Origin: Neobacillus terrae
GTDB lineage: Bacteria; Bacillota; Bacilli; Bacillales; Cytobacillaceae
Assembly (NCBI RefSeq): GCF_011393025.1
Contig: NZ_JAAOEO010000002.1
Coordinates: forward strand, 1 to 64,000
Direction of reading: 5' to 3'
DNA: 64,000 nucleotides
A model generated the notes under the pieces. The model did not search any database. It saw nothing but the letters and a program-made list of their open reading frames with translations, and was not told where the DNA came from. The position numbers and the translations under genes are program-made. Below are positions 1-9,161 of this stretch, in pieces. Numbering within the stretch: the first letter of the stretch is position 1; every line of letters begins with the position of its first letter.

Positions 1-77
<77 letters not shown>

Positions 78-155
78 GTCAGTAATACAAGCGATATTCG
101 GTTTACTTCTTCTTCTATACATTATCTAGTTTTGAGGGAATGAACCTCAAACATA

Positions 156-273
<118 letters not shown>

Positions 274-280
274 AAACGAA

Positions 281-308
281 AGACAACCTGTATGGGTTGT
301 CTTTTTTC
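281..308 (+). terminator. Intrinsic terminator of the rRNA operon
   Basis: AGACAACC, loop TGTAT, GGGTTGTCT, then a run of six T. It lies 8 nt after the 5S 3' end. Confidence 0.9.
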
Positions 309-309
309 A

Positions 310-740
310 TTGAAATCTAGGCTCTATAAATAATTGTTGTGGTCTAGGTACAACTTTTCGGAAAAAAAATACCCGCAACATCGTCCAACACTTTTATACT
401 TGAATTGTCAAGAAACAAGTAGATCACAGGGGAATTTACGCTACCTCCGTCACCCATTCCCTTATCCTATGTAACACCAAATTCCTTTATCCCTCACGGC
501 TATATGAATTTATGCTCGAAACTACTTATAGCTATTAAAACATTTCTCTTTAATACCTTTGTTGAATTATCGTAAAACCAATTGGGGTATTCTTCCTTTC
601 AGCCCGATAAGCATCTCTCAGATTAAATGACATCTTAAAATATTGTTCCATATGCCAGCGTTATTTCATTAGTCATCACCCCAACATTTCCGCAACATAT
701 GAGGTATTATTTAACGTAAAGAAATATTAGTGTTTATTTA
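310..740. other. Intergenic stretch without a recognisable gene
   Basis: About 430 bp between the rRNA terminator and the oxidoreductase. Short open stretches on the minus strand (about 344-465 and 500-600) are interrupted by stops and match no family I recognise; they could be remains of an old gene or insertion element. I see no convincing promoter except the A/T-rich sequence just before 741. Confidence 0.4.
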
Positions 741-755
741 AAAGGAGTAATGTAT

Positions 756-1799
756 ATGAGTATGAGAATAGGAATTATCGGGGCGGGTGGTATTGCTGCT
801 GGAGCCCATATCCCCAATTATCAAAACTATGGGCCGGAAGTTGAAGTGGTAGCAATCTCTAATCATAATATAGAAAAAGCAGAGGTAGTGGCAGAACAAT
901 TTTCTATTCCGCATGTGTTTGAAAATTACCAGGATATGCTTAATGAAATGAAGTTGGATGCGGTAAGTATTTGTACTCCCAATAAATTTCATGCTGAACA
1001 AACTATTGCTGCATTGTTAGCCGGATGTCATGTTCTGTGTGAAAAGCCCCCAGCAATTACTCCTGAAGAAGCAGCATTAATGGAAGCTACCTCAAAGAAA
1101 ACCGGAATGATATTAGCTTATGGCTTTCATTATAGGTATTCCCCAGAGGTTCAAACATTAAAAAAATTTATTCAAGAAGATGAATTAGGAGAAATCTACG
1201 CAGGCACAGTTAAAGCTGTTCGTCGCAGGGGGATTCCGGGCTGGGGAGTATTTGCTAATAAAGAGCTTCAGGGAGGCGGGCCTCTTATTGATATAGGTGT
1301 TCACATGCTTGATAGTGCTTTGTATTTAATGGGTTACCCGGAGCCGGATACTGTTTTTGGTACAGCCTATCAAAAGCTTGGGAATCGGAAGGGAGTAGGC
1401 CTTCTTGGAGAATGGGATTGGGAGAATTTTTCTGTAGAAGATATGGCCAGAGGTATGATTACATTTAAAAATGGTTCTTCCCTATTACTCGAAACCGCAT
1501 TTGCTGCCAATGTGGAAGCATCGGAAGAAATGCAGGTATCCCTATTGGGTGAAAAGGGCGGAGCAAATCTTTTTCCTTTAAAGATTTTTCAGGAAAAGCA
1601 CGGGACTTTAATTGATATTCAGCCTGTTTTTCTTCCTAAGAAAAATATGTACAAAGAGGAAATCCATCATTTTATAAACGCCATATTAGAAGGAAAACAG
1701 AACCTGTCCACACCTCACCAGGGAGTGATTCTTCAAAAGATTGTTCACGCATTATATGGATCTGCTTTAAAAGGGGAAGCCGTCAAGCTGTATTTATAG
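756..1799 (+). CDS. Gfo/Idh/MocA family oxidoreductase
   Basis: An NAD(P)-dependent sugar/polyol-type dehydrogenase of about 347 residues. The N-terminus has the Rossmann motif GIIGAGGIA, and around residue 95 the family motif CEKPPA with the conserved Lys. The C-terminal half, with GPLIDIGVHMLD, is the substrate-binding alpha/beta domain. AAAGGAG at 741-747 is too close to an upstream ATG at 750 and ideally spaced (8 nt) from the ATG at 756, so I start there. The substrate cannot be read from the sequence. The neighbouring gluconate genes suggest a sugar-acid or polyol, but the gene is about 800 bp from gntP and apparently a separate unit. Confidence 0.85.
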   Translation: MSMRIGIIGAGGIAAGAHIPNYQNYGPEVEVVAISNHNIEKAEVVAEQFSIPHVFENYQDMLNEMKLDAVSICTPNKFHAEQTIAALLAGCHVLCEKPPAITPEEAALMEATSKKTGMILAYGFHYRYSPEVQTLKKFIQEDELGEIYAGTVKAVRRRGIPGWGVFANKELQGGGPLIDIGVHMLDSALYLMGYPEPDTVFGTAYQKLGNRKGVGLLGEWDWENFSVEDMARGMITFKNGSSLLLETAFAANVEASEEMQVSLLGEKGGANLFPLKIFQEKHGTLIDIQPVFLPKKNMYKEEIHHFINAILEGKQNLSTPHQGVILQKIVHALYGSALKGEAVKLYL

Positions 1800-1830
1800 A
1801 ATCATCTATGACACCAAAAGATAGTTTTGG

Positions 1831-2330
1831 ATGATTATTATCGAAAAAGTTTTTATTGGGAGGCTTTTTGCAGTTGCTGAGGAGCATGTTGCGACTGGTG
1901 TTTGTGATTTCATTATTTCAAGACTATATTCTCCAGCCGAGGAAAAAGGAAAGCATCGGCAAAAAAAGCAATGTTTTTATGTGTAGAAGGGGAAAAGGAT
2001 TATTTTGGTCTGAAGATTGTGACTCTTATATTCGAAGAAAGAGGCTATGATTTAAAAATAGATAAAAATAGGGTAGAAATTATGAATGACTTGGGTACTC
2101 TGGATACTTGGCTAAATTCGAAGGGTACAGAGGATAGAAAAAATGTCCTATCATAGTTATTCATTGCAGTTCCATATTTAATGATACATGAAAGTGCCAA
2201 AATTATTGAGTACTCCGGGGAGGCTGCAGAAATTTTTCACCTAAATGAAAAAAGGCTTGGGAGTATTACTGACTCTGACAGCATGGATAAATTATTTCAC
2301 TTCTCTTTGATTCAAGCCAGTTATATTTGA
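1831..2330 (+). pseudogene. Decayed B12-binding/PAS sensor gene
   Basis: Three pieces of one protein lie in order in different frames. First, from ATG 1831, a helical B12-binding segment (RLFAVAEEHVATGVCDF). Second, from about 1969, the start of a Rossmann-type B12-binding domain (FLCVEGEKDYFGLKIV). Third, from 2179, a PAS-like segment (KIIEYSGEAAEIFHLNE) ending in a stop at 2328-2330. Frameshifts and internal loss (most of the cobalamin domain is missing) make it non-functional. The order resembles the CarH/MerR-associated cobalamin sensor proteins of Bacillus, but with the N-terminus missing the parent family is inferred, not proved. Confidence 0.7.
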
Positions 2331-2427
2331 AAACTCATTAAAAAGCCCACTTGTTAAATACATAAGCAGTTAAACGAGAAGAATCCCAATCAAAATGGGT
2401 AAGGATTTTTTTTGGAAAAATTTTTAA

Positions 2428-2504
2428 GAAAAAAAATTTCACTTTTATGTTGAAGAAAGAAATTTTATTTCGTATAATAAGTATAGGGATTGAAAGTGCT
2501 TTCA
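2428..2504 (+). promoter_or_regulatory. gntP promoter with operator and cre site
   Basis: A sigma-A promoter: TTGAAG (2450-2455), 17-bp spacer, TATAAT (2473-2478). The spacer holds a near-perfect dyad GAAAGAAATTTTATTTC (2455-2471), and GAAAAAAAATTTC (2428-2440) lies just upstream. Both contain GAAA-N5-TTTC, which recurs at the other gluconate promoters and is my candidate RpiR operator. TGAAAGTGCTTTCA (2491-2504), one base from the ideal CcpA cre sequence, lies just after the expected start point, a position typical of catabolite repression. Confidence 0.75.
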
Positions 2505-2597
2505 TTTATTGAGCCATATAAAAAGAAAATTGGTTGGGGATAATGAAAGACGTGGGCTAAGCCCATATTTGTTTTTAAAAGAGGAGGGGAAATAATA

Positions 2598-3917
2598 ATG
2601 TCTCATTTAATCGTTACATTATTAGCTATTGTTATTGTTATCATTGGGGTTTCATGGTTTAAGTGGCATGCGTTTATCAGCTTAACAGTTGCAACATTAT
2701 TCCTGGCTATTTTTTCAGGATTATCTATGGATAAGATTGTTAGCGGCATTGAAACAGGTGTCGGAGGAGCACTTGGACACTTAGTAGGCATCTTGGCACT
2801 TGGTACTATTTTAGGTAAGTTAATGGCCGAGTCTGGTGCAGGGGTTCAGGTAGCCAATTTCTTTGTACGTACCTTTGGAATCAAAAGGCTGCCTTGGGCA
2901 ATGCTCCTTGCAGGATTCATTATTGGTCTTCCTGTATTTTTTGAAGTAGGAATTTTAATAGTTCTTCCATTGGTTATTTCATTACAAAAAACTTCTAAGC
3001 AGAATCTGCTTCTTATCGGTTTGCCAGCAATTGCAGGGTTATCCATTGTTCATGGATTGGTTCCTCCGCATCCTGGAGCCATTGCTGCAATTGGAATTTA
3101 TAATGCAAATATGAGCAGAGTTCTTTTATACTCCCTTATTATCGCAATTCCTACGGCCATTCTTGGAGGGCCGGTATTTGCAAAATGGATCTCTAAACGC
3201 GTTATTCCAGAAGGAGAACCTGTACTTATTAAAGTTGAAGAAGTGGAAAGAAAGCTTCCTGGCACAGGAATATCTTTCTTCGTCATCCTGCTTCCTGTCA
3301 TTTTAATGGTATTTTCTGCATTTGCTCCATATATTGGCCTATCGGCTGGGTTAGCAAAATTCCTTGGATTTATCGGAAGTCCATTAATCGCCTTATTAAT
3401 CTCAGCTTTTGCAGCAATGTATTTCCTTGGTTTCCGTCAAGGATTGGATAAAACTCGAGTTAAAACTTTGATTGAAGAATGCTTTTTGCCAGTTGGCTCT
3501 ATCATTGCCATCATCGGTGCTGGTGGCGGATTTAAACAAATCCTGATTGACAGCGGTGTTGGTACTACAATTGGAGATATGGCTCAGCATTTCTCACTGT
3601 CACCTTTAGTACTTGCGTTTATTATTGCAGGCTTAATCCGTATCGCAACTGGTTCTGCTACAGTAGCCCTAACAACTGCAGCAGGAATTGTTTCTCCAAT
3701 AATTCAGCATATGACTGGTGTTAATCTTGAACTTCTTGTTATTGCTACTGGTGCCGGTTCATTAATGTTCTCACACGTTAACGATGCTGGTTTCTGGATG
3801 GTTAAAGAATATCTTGGTTTAAGCGTACCTGAAACTTTTAAAACATGGACTGTTTTGGAAACAATTCTTTCATTTGTCGCTTTCGGACTTGCTCTAGTAT
3901 TAGATCTATTTGTTTAA
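2598..3917 (+). CDS. gntP: Gluconate permease, GntP family
   Basis: A 439-residue integral membrane protein with about 12 hydrophobic segments that imports gluconate with protons. The length matches the GntP family (about 440-450). Characteristic stretches are the early loop with GVGGALGHLVG, the GLPVFFEVG motif around residue 115, and the C-terminal GSATVALTTAAG and FSHVNDAGFW motifs. It has a strong RBS (GAGGAGGGG, 2581-2590) and its own promoter and terminator, followed by a gluconokinase. This is unlike the gntRKPZ operon of B. subtilis: no GntR regulator and no 6-phosphogluconate dehydrogenase are nearby. Confidence 0.93.
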   Translation: MSHLIVTLLAIVIVIIGVSWFKWHAFISLTVATLFLAIFSGLSMDKIVSGIETGVGGALGHLVGILALGTILGKLMAESGAGVQVANFFVRTFGIKRLPWAMLLAGFIIGLPVFFEVGILIVLPLVISLQKTSKQNLLLIGLPAIAGLSIVHGLVPPHPGAIAAIGIYNANMSRVLLYSLIIAIPTAILGGPVFAKWISKRVIPEGEPVLIKVEEVERKLPGTGISFFVILLPVILMVFSAFAPYIGLSAGLAKFLGFIGSPLIALLISAFAAMYFLGFRQGLDKTRVKTLIEECFLPVGSIIAIIGAGGGFKQILIDSGVGTTIGDMAQHFSLSPLVLAFIIAGLIRIATGSATVALTTAAGIVSPIIQHMTGVNLELLVIATGAGSLMFSHVNDAGFWMVKEYLGLSVPETFKTWTVLETILSFVAFGLALVLDLFV

Positions 3918-3930
3918 TATCATGAAAAGC

Positions 3931-3976
3931 TGGCTATGGGGTAATAATTATAACCCCATGCCAGTTTTTTCTTTTT
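3931..3976 (+). terminator. Terminator after gntP
   Basis: TGGC-T-ATGGGGT pairs with ACCCCATGCCA across an A/T loop, followed by TTTTTTCTTTTT. Confidence 0.88.
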
Positions 3977-3978
3977 GC

Positions 3979-4054
3979 GAAAAAAATTTTCACCATAGTA
4001 TTTTTTGTGTTAAAATTATTTTCGCATAATAATTAGTAAATGAAATATTTTTTC
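3979..4054 (+). promoter_or_regulatory. Promoter/operator region of the first gluconokinase
   Basis: Two more GAAA-N5-TTTC elements, GAAAAAAATTTTC (3979-3991) and GAAATATTTTTTC (4042-4054), bracket a plausible promoter (TTGTGT 4005-4010, 16-bp spacer, AATAAT 4027-4032). The same motif occurs at gntP and, with one mismatch, at 6680. The leader from here to the start codon is about 190 nt with no evident ORF. Confidence 0.5.
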
Positions 4055-4238
4055 AGAAGGATTTCAGTTAAAAGAAGATGTGTGGATATTGTTAATGCTG
4101 AGATATTCTTGGTAACTTTTTTAAAAAAGTGGCTGCTGCTTTAAAAGGAAATTTTGCTGTGTGAAAAGCACCATAGATTAATTAAAAAGTTCTAAAAGGA
4201 ACATCCTATTGGTGTTGTAGGTTTAAGGAGGAAAAATT

Positions 4239-5780
4239 ATGGGCTCAAAATATGTCATAGGTGTAGATATCGGAACTACCAGTACAAAGTCAGTTTTATT
4301 TTCTGATAAAGGAAAAGTTATTTCAAGCCATGGAATTGAATATCCGCTTTATTCTCCTACACCTGATACGGCTGTGCAAGATCCTGAAGAAATTATGAAT
4401 GCAGTGGTAAAAACGATTAAAGAAGCAATAATAAAAGGCGGAGTTCCTTCTTCTGATATTGTGTGTGTTTCCTTTAGCTCTGCTATGCATAGTGTCATTG
4501 CAGTCGATCAAGAGGGAAAACCAATATCACCATGCATTACATGGGCAGATAATAGAAGTGCAAAATGGACTGAGAAAATAAGAAATGAGATGGATGGCCA
4601 TAATATTTATCTTCGGACAGGTACACCTCTTCACCCGATGGCTCCGCTTTCCAAGTTATTATGGATGAAAAATGAGGAACAGGAAATTTTCTCAAAAGCC
4701 TCAAAGTTCATTTCTATTAAAGAATACGTTTTTTATAAACTGTTTGGACGATATGTAATTGATTACTCTATTGCATCAGCAACAGGAATGTTCAATTTGA
4801 AGGAATTAAAATGGGATGAGGAGGCATTAAAGGTAGCGGGAGTAACTGCTGATAAATTATCTGATCCTGTCTCTACAACCTTCAGCCTTACGGGTATAAA
4901 CGCTATGTACGCGAATGAAATGAACCTGTTGGCTGACACTCCTTTTGTGGTAGGGGCTAGTGATGGGGTGCTGTCAAACCTGGGAGTCAATGCGATTGAA
5001 CCAGGGTCACTTGCCGTTACAATCGGAACCAGTGGTGCAATTCGCACAGTAACGGAAAAACCGGTAACAGATCCTAAAGGACGTATTTTCTGTTACGCTT
5101 TAACAGAAAATCATTGGGTTGTAGGCGGTCCTGTTAATAATGGAGGCATGATTTTTCGTTGGGTAAAAGACCAGCTTGGAGCTTCTGAAATTGAAACGGC
5201 GAAGAGATTAGGAATGGATCCTTATGAGGTTCTCACCCAGATTGCTGCAAAGGTAAAACCAGGAGCTGATGGATTGCTGTTCCATCCTTATTTATCCGGC
5301 GAACGTGCCCCTTTATGGGATGCAAATGCGAGAGGATCCTTTTTCGGGCTAGGCCTTCACCATAAAAAAGAGCATCTTATCCGTGCTGTCCTAGAAGGTG
5401 TTATTTTTAACCTCTATACGGTCCTTCTTGCTCTTAAAGAGTTAATCGGGGAACCTAAAAAGATACAAGCTACTGGTGGCTTTGCAAGGTCTCAGTTATG
5501 GCGGCAGATGATGGCTGATATATTTAACCAGGAGTTATATGTCCCGGAAAGTTTTGAAAGCTCTTGTTTGGGAGCAGCTATTTTAGGTTTGTATAGTCTT
5601 GGACTGGTGGACTCTTTAAATGTTGTTTCTGAAATGGTAGGAGCAAGCCACTATCATAAGCCTATCCAAAAAAATGTTGAGATTTATGAGGAGCTTGCCC
5701 CTATTTATATCCATGTTTCTCGGTCGTTAAATGAAGACTACCAGAGAATAGCATCATTCCAAAAGAAATGGGTACATTAA
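4239..5780 (+). CDS. gntK: Gluconokinase, FGGY family (copy 1)
   Basis: Phosphorylates gluconate to 6-phosphogluconate, feeding the pentose phosphate pathway. 513 residues, the usual FGGY kinase length. The N-terminal phosphate-binding motif DIGTTSTKSVLF is at residues 10-21, CITWADNRS is at about 99-107, and the second actin-like half has TIGTSGAIR, GGPVNNGGM, YLSGERAPLWD and ATGGFARS. The RBS TTAAGGAGG precedes the ATG at good spacing. It follows gntP but has its own leader. A second, very similar kinase lies at 6798, and both are collinear over their whole length. That gluconate is the substrate rests on family resemblance and the GntP neighbour. Confidence 0.9.
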   Translation: MGSKYVIGVDIGTTSTKSVLFSDKGKVISSHGIEYPLYSPTPDTAVQDPEEIMNAVVKTIKEAIIKGGVPSSDIVCVSFSSAMHSVIAVDQEGKPISPCITWADNRSAKWTEKIRNEMDGHNIYLRTGTPLHPMAPLSKLLWMKNEEQEIFSKASKFISIKEYVFYKLFGRYVIDYSIASATGMFNLKELKWDEEALKVAGVTADKLSDPVSTTFSLTGINAMYANEMNLLADTPFVVGASDGVLSNLGVNAIEPGSLAVTIGTSGAIRTVTEKPVTDPKGRIFCYALTENHWVVGGPVNNGGMIFRWVKDQLGASEIETAKRLGMDPYEVLTQIAAKVKPGADGLLFHPYLSGERAPLWDANARGSFFGLGLHHKKEHLIRAVLEGVIFNLYTVLLALKELIGEPKKIQATGGFARSQLWRQMMADIFNQELYVPESFESSCLGAAILGLYSLGLVDSLNVVSEMVGASHYHKPIQKNVEIYEELAPIYIHVSRSLNEDYQRIASFQKKWVH

Positions 5781-5786
5781 TATGTA

Positions 5787-5817
5787 AAGAACCTCACCTT
5801 TAATAGGTGAGGTTCTT
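5787..5817. terminator. Hairpin between gntK and the RpiR gene
   Basis: AAGAACCTCACC, loop TTTAATA, GGTGAGGTTCTT: a perfect 12-bp stem between convergent genes. It lacks a clean T-run on either side, so termination strength is uncertain, but it probably serves both directions. Confidence 0.65.
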
Positions 5818-5835
5818 GCGGTTAAAGAACTAGGT

Positions 5836-6627
5836 TCATTTATGATTTGTTTGTGATAAAACAGTCATATATAAGGCGTCCAGCAGGGTTAACAGCACAA
5901 TTCTCGAAGAAAGTGAAGCAGGCTCATCTGTTCGATCAGTAAAAGAATAGAGAGCTACGTCTGTGTTTAAACTAACCGGTGATTGAGAAAAACCGGTTAT
6001 GCCAATCAATGAGGCACTGGTTTTTTTTATTGTTTCAAGGATAGAGACTGTTTCTTGACTGCTTCCCGATTTTGAGACAATAACTGCCACATCATTTTTG
6101 GATAATTGAGAAGCTGTTGTTAACTGAAACTGAGTTTCAAGGAACGCTGATGCTTTTATTCCTGCACTTGAAAATCTTTGAAAGGCATCGAGTGCAAGGA
6201 AGGAAGAGGTGCCTGTTCCGAAAAATTGCACCCTATCTGCATTTAGAATCAAATCCGCAGCTTTAGAGAAAGCATTATCATCCAGACGTTCGAGAGTATT
6301 TTCAAGGGATGTTATGGTAGTTTTAAATATAGTTTGGCTAAGGTTATCATTATCATTGTTATCGTTTTGAGAGCTCACTTTCTTAGGGTCAGAACTTATT
6401 ATTTCTGAAGCAAGAGAGATTTTCATGGCCTGGAACCCTTTAAAACCAATCCTTTTTGAGAAACGAAAAACAGTGGCATCTGCAAGATTTAAATCATCGG
6501 CTACTTCATTAATAGTCCGATGGATCACAATCTCCGGGTTTTCCAGTATATAATCTGCAATTTTTTTTTCTTTCTCGCTTAACTTTGGATAAATGGAACG
6601 AATAGTTCCTAAACAATTTTGTGCCAT
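5836..6627 (-). CDS. RpiR/MurR-family transcriptional regulator
   Basis: A 263-residue sugar-phosphate-responsive regulator. The N-terminal HTH domain (about 1-77) includes ADATVFRFSKRIGFKGFQ. The C-terminal SIS domain (about 115-250) has FFGTGTSSFLALDAF and VSKSGSSQETV, the signature for phosphosugar binding. An in-frame opening extends 219 bp further upstream, but AAAGGGA before ATG 6627 and the start of homology at MAQNCLGTIRSIYP fix the start. The gene is divergent from the second gluconokinase and convergent with the first. I infer that it controls gntP and both kinases in response to a gluconate-derived phosphate, in place of B. subtilis GntR. Confidence 0.88.
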   Translation of the reverse strand: MAQNCLGTIRSIYPKLSEKEKKIADYILENPEIVIHRTINEVADDLNLADATVFRFSKRIGFKGFQAMKISLASEIISSDPKKVSSQNDNNDNDNLSQTIFKTTITSLENTLERLDDNAFSKAADLILNADRVQFFGTGTSSFLALDAFQRFSSAGIKASAFLETQFQLTTASQLSKNDVAVIVSKSGSSQETVSILETIKKTSASLIGITGFSQSPVSLNTDVALYSFTDRTDEPASLSSRIVLLTLLDALYMTVLSQTNHK

Positions 6628-6679
6628 TGCTATTTCCCTTTCTAGCGTTCCTAATTGGAGTATAGCATAATTAAAGGAT

Positions 6680-6737
6680 GAAAAAAATTTTATTGAAAAC
6701 GTTTGCTGTAAGAAAATAATTTTTAATGATGTATAAT
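6680..6737 (+). promoter_or_regulatory. Divergent rpiR-gntK2 control region
   Basis: Contains GAAAAAAATTTTA (6680-6692, one mismatch to GAAA-N5-TTTC), a cre-like TGAAAACGTTTGCT (6694-6707, two mismatches), and TATAAT at 6732-6737 for the rightward kinase with a poor -35 (TAAGAA, 17-bp spacing). On the minus strand TATACT near 6657-6662 could serve the regulator gene. Autoregulation and shared control are inferred. Confidence 0.5.
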
Positions 6738-6797
6738 TAATAAATAAGATAGATTTTGACATGGAATCGAAGAGGTTTTTCGAGGAGGCATTAGATT

Positions 6798-8336
6798 GTG
6801 CACACAACATATGTAATTGGTGTAGACATTGGAACAACAAGTGCAAAAGCAGTTTTATTTTCGAAGGATGGTACCGTAGTTTCCAACTATAGTATTGAAT
6901 ATCCGCTGCACTCGCCTACACCTGAAACAGCTGAACAGGACCCGGAAGAAATATTCAGGGCTGTTATAAATTCAATTAAAAAAGCTATACAGGGAAGCAA
7001 TGTTTCCCCAGATAAAATCCAGTGTGTATCATTTAGTTCTGTGCTTCATAGTGTTATAGCAGTTGATACAGCTGGAAAACCATTGACAGAATGTATTACC
7101 TGGGCAGATAACAGGAGTTCTGAATGGGTGGAAAAAATCAAAACTGAAATGAACGGCCATGAAATTTACCTGCGTACAGGCACCCCTATTCATCCCATGT
7201 CCCCGCTCTCAAAATTAGTGTGGCTAAGGAATGATTATTCAGAAGTGTTTAACAGTACATATAAGTTTATTTCGATAAAAGAGTACATTTTTAACAAGTT
7301 ATTTGGCAGGTATTTTGTTGATTACTCCCTTGCTTCTGCAACAGGATTGTTTAATATACATACATTAACCTGGGACAGTGAAGCACTGGCAATAGCAGGG
7401 ATTACACCTGAAAAACTGTCTGAACCAGTACCTACCACCTACAAGATTGAAGGGCTTAAAGAAGAGTATGCAAAAGAAATGAATCTGCTTCCGTCAACTC
7501 CTTTTGTAGTAGGAGCAGGGGACGGGGTTTTATCCAATCTTGGTGTTAATGCCATTCAGCCAGGTGTTGTAGCAGTTTCCATTGGCACGAGCGGGGCAAT
7601 TAGGGCTGTCGTAGACAGGCCAATGACCGATCCAAAGGGCAGGATCTTTTGCTATGCTTTAACTGAAAAGCATTGGGTCATTGGAGGGCCTGTTAATAAT
7701 GGCGGCATGATCTTCAGATGGGTCCGGGATCAGCTAGGTGATACGGAGGTTTCTGCAGCTAAGAGACTAGGCAAGGACCCGTATGAGGTATTAACTGAAA
7801 TCGCTGACAGGGTAACTCCTGGTTCTGACGGGCTGCTATTTCATCCTTATTTGGCTGGTGAAAGAGCTCCCTTATGGAACTTTAATGCTAGAGGATCTTT
7901 TTTCGGATTGGGTATGCATCATAAAAAGGAACATCTTATAAGAGCTGTCCTTGAGGGTGTTATATTTAACTTATATACGGTTCTTCTCGCTTTAACAGAG
8001 TTAATTGGTGAGCCGCAAAAAATTCATGCTACTGGCGGTTTTGCTAGATCTGAACTTTGGCGCCAGATGATGGCTGACATCTTTAATCATGAGGTATACA
8101 TTCCGGAAAGCTTTGAAAGCTCCTGTCTCGGAGCAGCAATTCTTGGCCTTTATAGTCTTGGGGAAGTGGAATCAATAGAAGTGGTCGATAAGATGGTAGG
8201 TGCAACCTTTCATCACACTCCAAATTGTGAAAATGTCGCCATCTACCAGGACTTGACCCCGATTTATATAAGGTTATCTAGATTGCTGCAGGAAGAATAC
8301 GAAAGCATTTCCGCGTTTCAAAAGAAATGGGTATAA
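6798..8336 (+). CDS. gntK: Gluconokinase, FGGY family (copy 2)
   Basis: A 512-residue paralogue of the kinase at 4239. By eye most residues are identical, including DIGTTSAKAVLF, CITWADNRS, IGTSGAIR, GGPVNNGGMIFRWV, GERAPLW and HATGGFARSELWRQMMADIF. It starts at GTG 6798, nine bases after GAGGAGG. It lies downstream of, and divergent from, the RpiR regulator, and ends in a strong hairpin. All the kinase motifs are intact, so both copies are probably active. Nucleotide divergence with conserved protein suggests an old duplication kept by selection, or one copy acquired from a relative. A different but related sugar acid as substrate is possible. Confidence 0.88.
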   Translation: MHTTYVIGVDIGTTSAKAVLFSKDGTVVSNYSIEYPLHSPTPETAEQDPEEIFRAVINSIKKAIQGSNVSPDKIQCVSFSSVLHSVIAVDTAGKPLTECITWADNRSSEWVEKIKTEMNGHEIYLRTGTPIHPMSPLSKLVWLRNDYSEVFNSTYKFISIKEYIFNKLFGRYFVDYSLASATGLFNIHTLTWDSEALAIAGITPEKLSEPVPTTYKIEGLKEEYAKEMNLLPSTPFVVGAGDGVLSNLGVNAIQPGVVAVSIGTSGAIRAVVDRPMTDPKGRIFCYALTEKHWVIGGPVNNGGMIFRWVRDQLGDTEVSAAKRLGKDPYEVLTEIADRVTPGSDGLLFHPYLAGERAPLWNFNARGSFFGLGMHHKKEHLIRAVLEGVIFNLYTVLLALTELIGEPQKIHATGGFARSELWRQMMADIFNHEVYIPESFESSCLGAAILGLYSLGEVESIEVVDKMVGATFHHTPNCENVAIYQDLTPIYIRLSRLLQEEYESISAFQKKWV

Positions 8337-8339
8337 AGG

Positions 8340-8371
8340 ATAGAGGCTGTCGAAGCATAGACAGCCTCTAT
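8340..8371. terminator. Bidirectional hairpin between gntK2 and the DUF421 gene
   Basis: ATAGAGGCTGTC, loop GAAGCATA, GACAGCCTCTAT: a 12-bp perfect stem. The stop codon of the converging DUF421 gene (8368-8370) lies inside the right arm. Confidence 0.8.
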
Positions 8372-9075
8372 TCCTTGTCTAAAGGGGATTTAATATTATC
8401 ATCATAAACATCAATGATAAGAGCCCCATTCGAAGAAATGACCGCATAAAAGATGTCCTCCATTTTCAGTTTTCTCTCCGAAAGCTCCTGTTCAAGCCAA
8501 GATTTTGTATATTGTGAATTAAAATTTTTCTCAACAGTTTTTCCATCCATGATAATTTCTAAAGGCAGGTTTTCCTGTTCAATTCTCCTTTGGTAAAAAT
8601 CCTGTTTGGTCAAGGCCAGATGCTGGGGTTTTTTCATCACAGATAATTTGCCGCTTACCTCCAACAAAGCATAATCGACCTCAGAAAAATTAAAAATCCC
8701 TTGTTCTCTAAGCTGCTGGTTTAAATCGTCCAGGGAATATCTTATCTTTTTCATATTTGAGTCGAGAATTTTTCCATCTTGTATAACAACCGTTGGTTCT
8801 CCAGAAAACCATAACCGAAGTTTTCTGCTTCTTGATGAAATAATAGATGCCAATAAATACAGTAATATGAGAGTAAAGAAGGACATCAGCATTGGAGTGA
8901 AATGTAATGTAGTGTGAAAACTCATATTCGCTATAAATGACCCAATGGTTATCGATAAGGCAAAATTATAATGATTGTTATGGGAATTAACCTGTTTTCC
9001 TATCCATGTGGAAATGACCATCAAAATAATGAAAGAAACACCAGTACGAAAAATCGAATCAAACACATCTTCCAA
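8368..9075 (-). CDS. DUF421 membrane protein (YetF/YrbG-like)
   Basis: 235 residues. Three N-terminal transmembrane segments (about 10-30, 38-55, 62-80) are followed by a soluble domain with the family's GEPTVVIQDGKI motif, then a segment around EVDYALLEVSGKLSVMKKP. Some relatives in B. subtilis are tied to sporulation or spore resistance, but the molecular role is unknown. It stands alone, with terminators on its 3' side and its start near 9075. I see no sign of disruption. Confidence 0.85.
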   Translation of the reverse strand: MEDVFDSIFRTGVSFIILMVISTWIGKQVNSHNNHYNFALSITIGSFIANMSFHTTLHFTPMLMSFFTLILLYLLASIISSRSRKLRLWFSGEPTVVIQDGKILDSNMKKIRYSLDDLNQQLREQGIFNFSEVDYALLEVSGKLSVMKKPQHLALTKQDFYQRRIEQENLPLEIIMDGKTVEKNFNSQYTKSWLEQELSERKLKMEDIFYAVISSNGALIIDVYDDNIKSPLDKE

Positions 9076-9161
9076 TCTTTACCCATCCTTTACAAAGAAT
9101 TATCCATTCCATTATTGACCAAAAGATTAGATAATATGAAAATTAATTAAAGGGGAGAGGA

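Noticed and set aside
344..465. Short minus-strand peptide after the rRNA operon
   Set aside because: About 37 codons, poor RBS spacing, no recognised family; treated as unassigned intergenic sequence.
6628..6846. N-terminal extension of the RpiR regulator
   Set aside because: It would run through the divergent promoter and start inside gntK2; the RBS and homology start at 6627.
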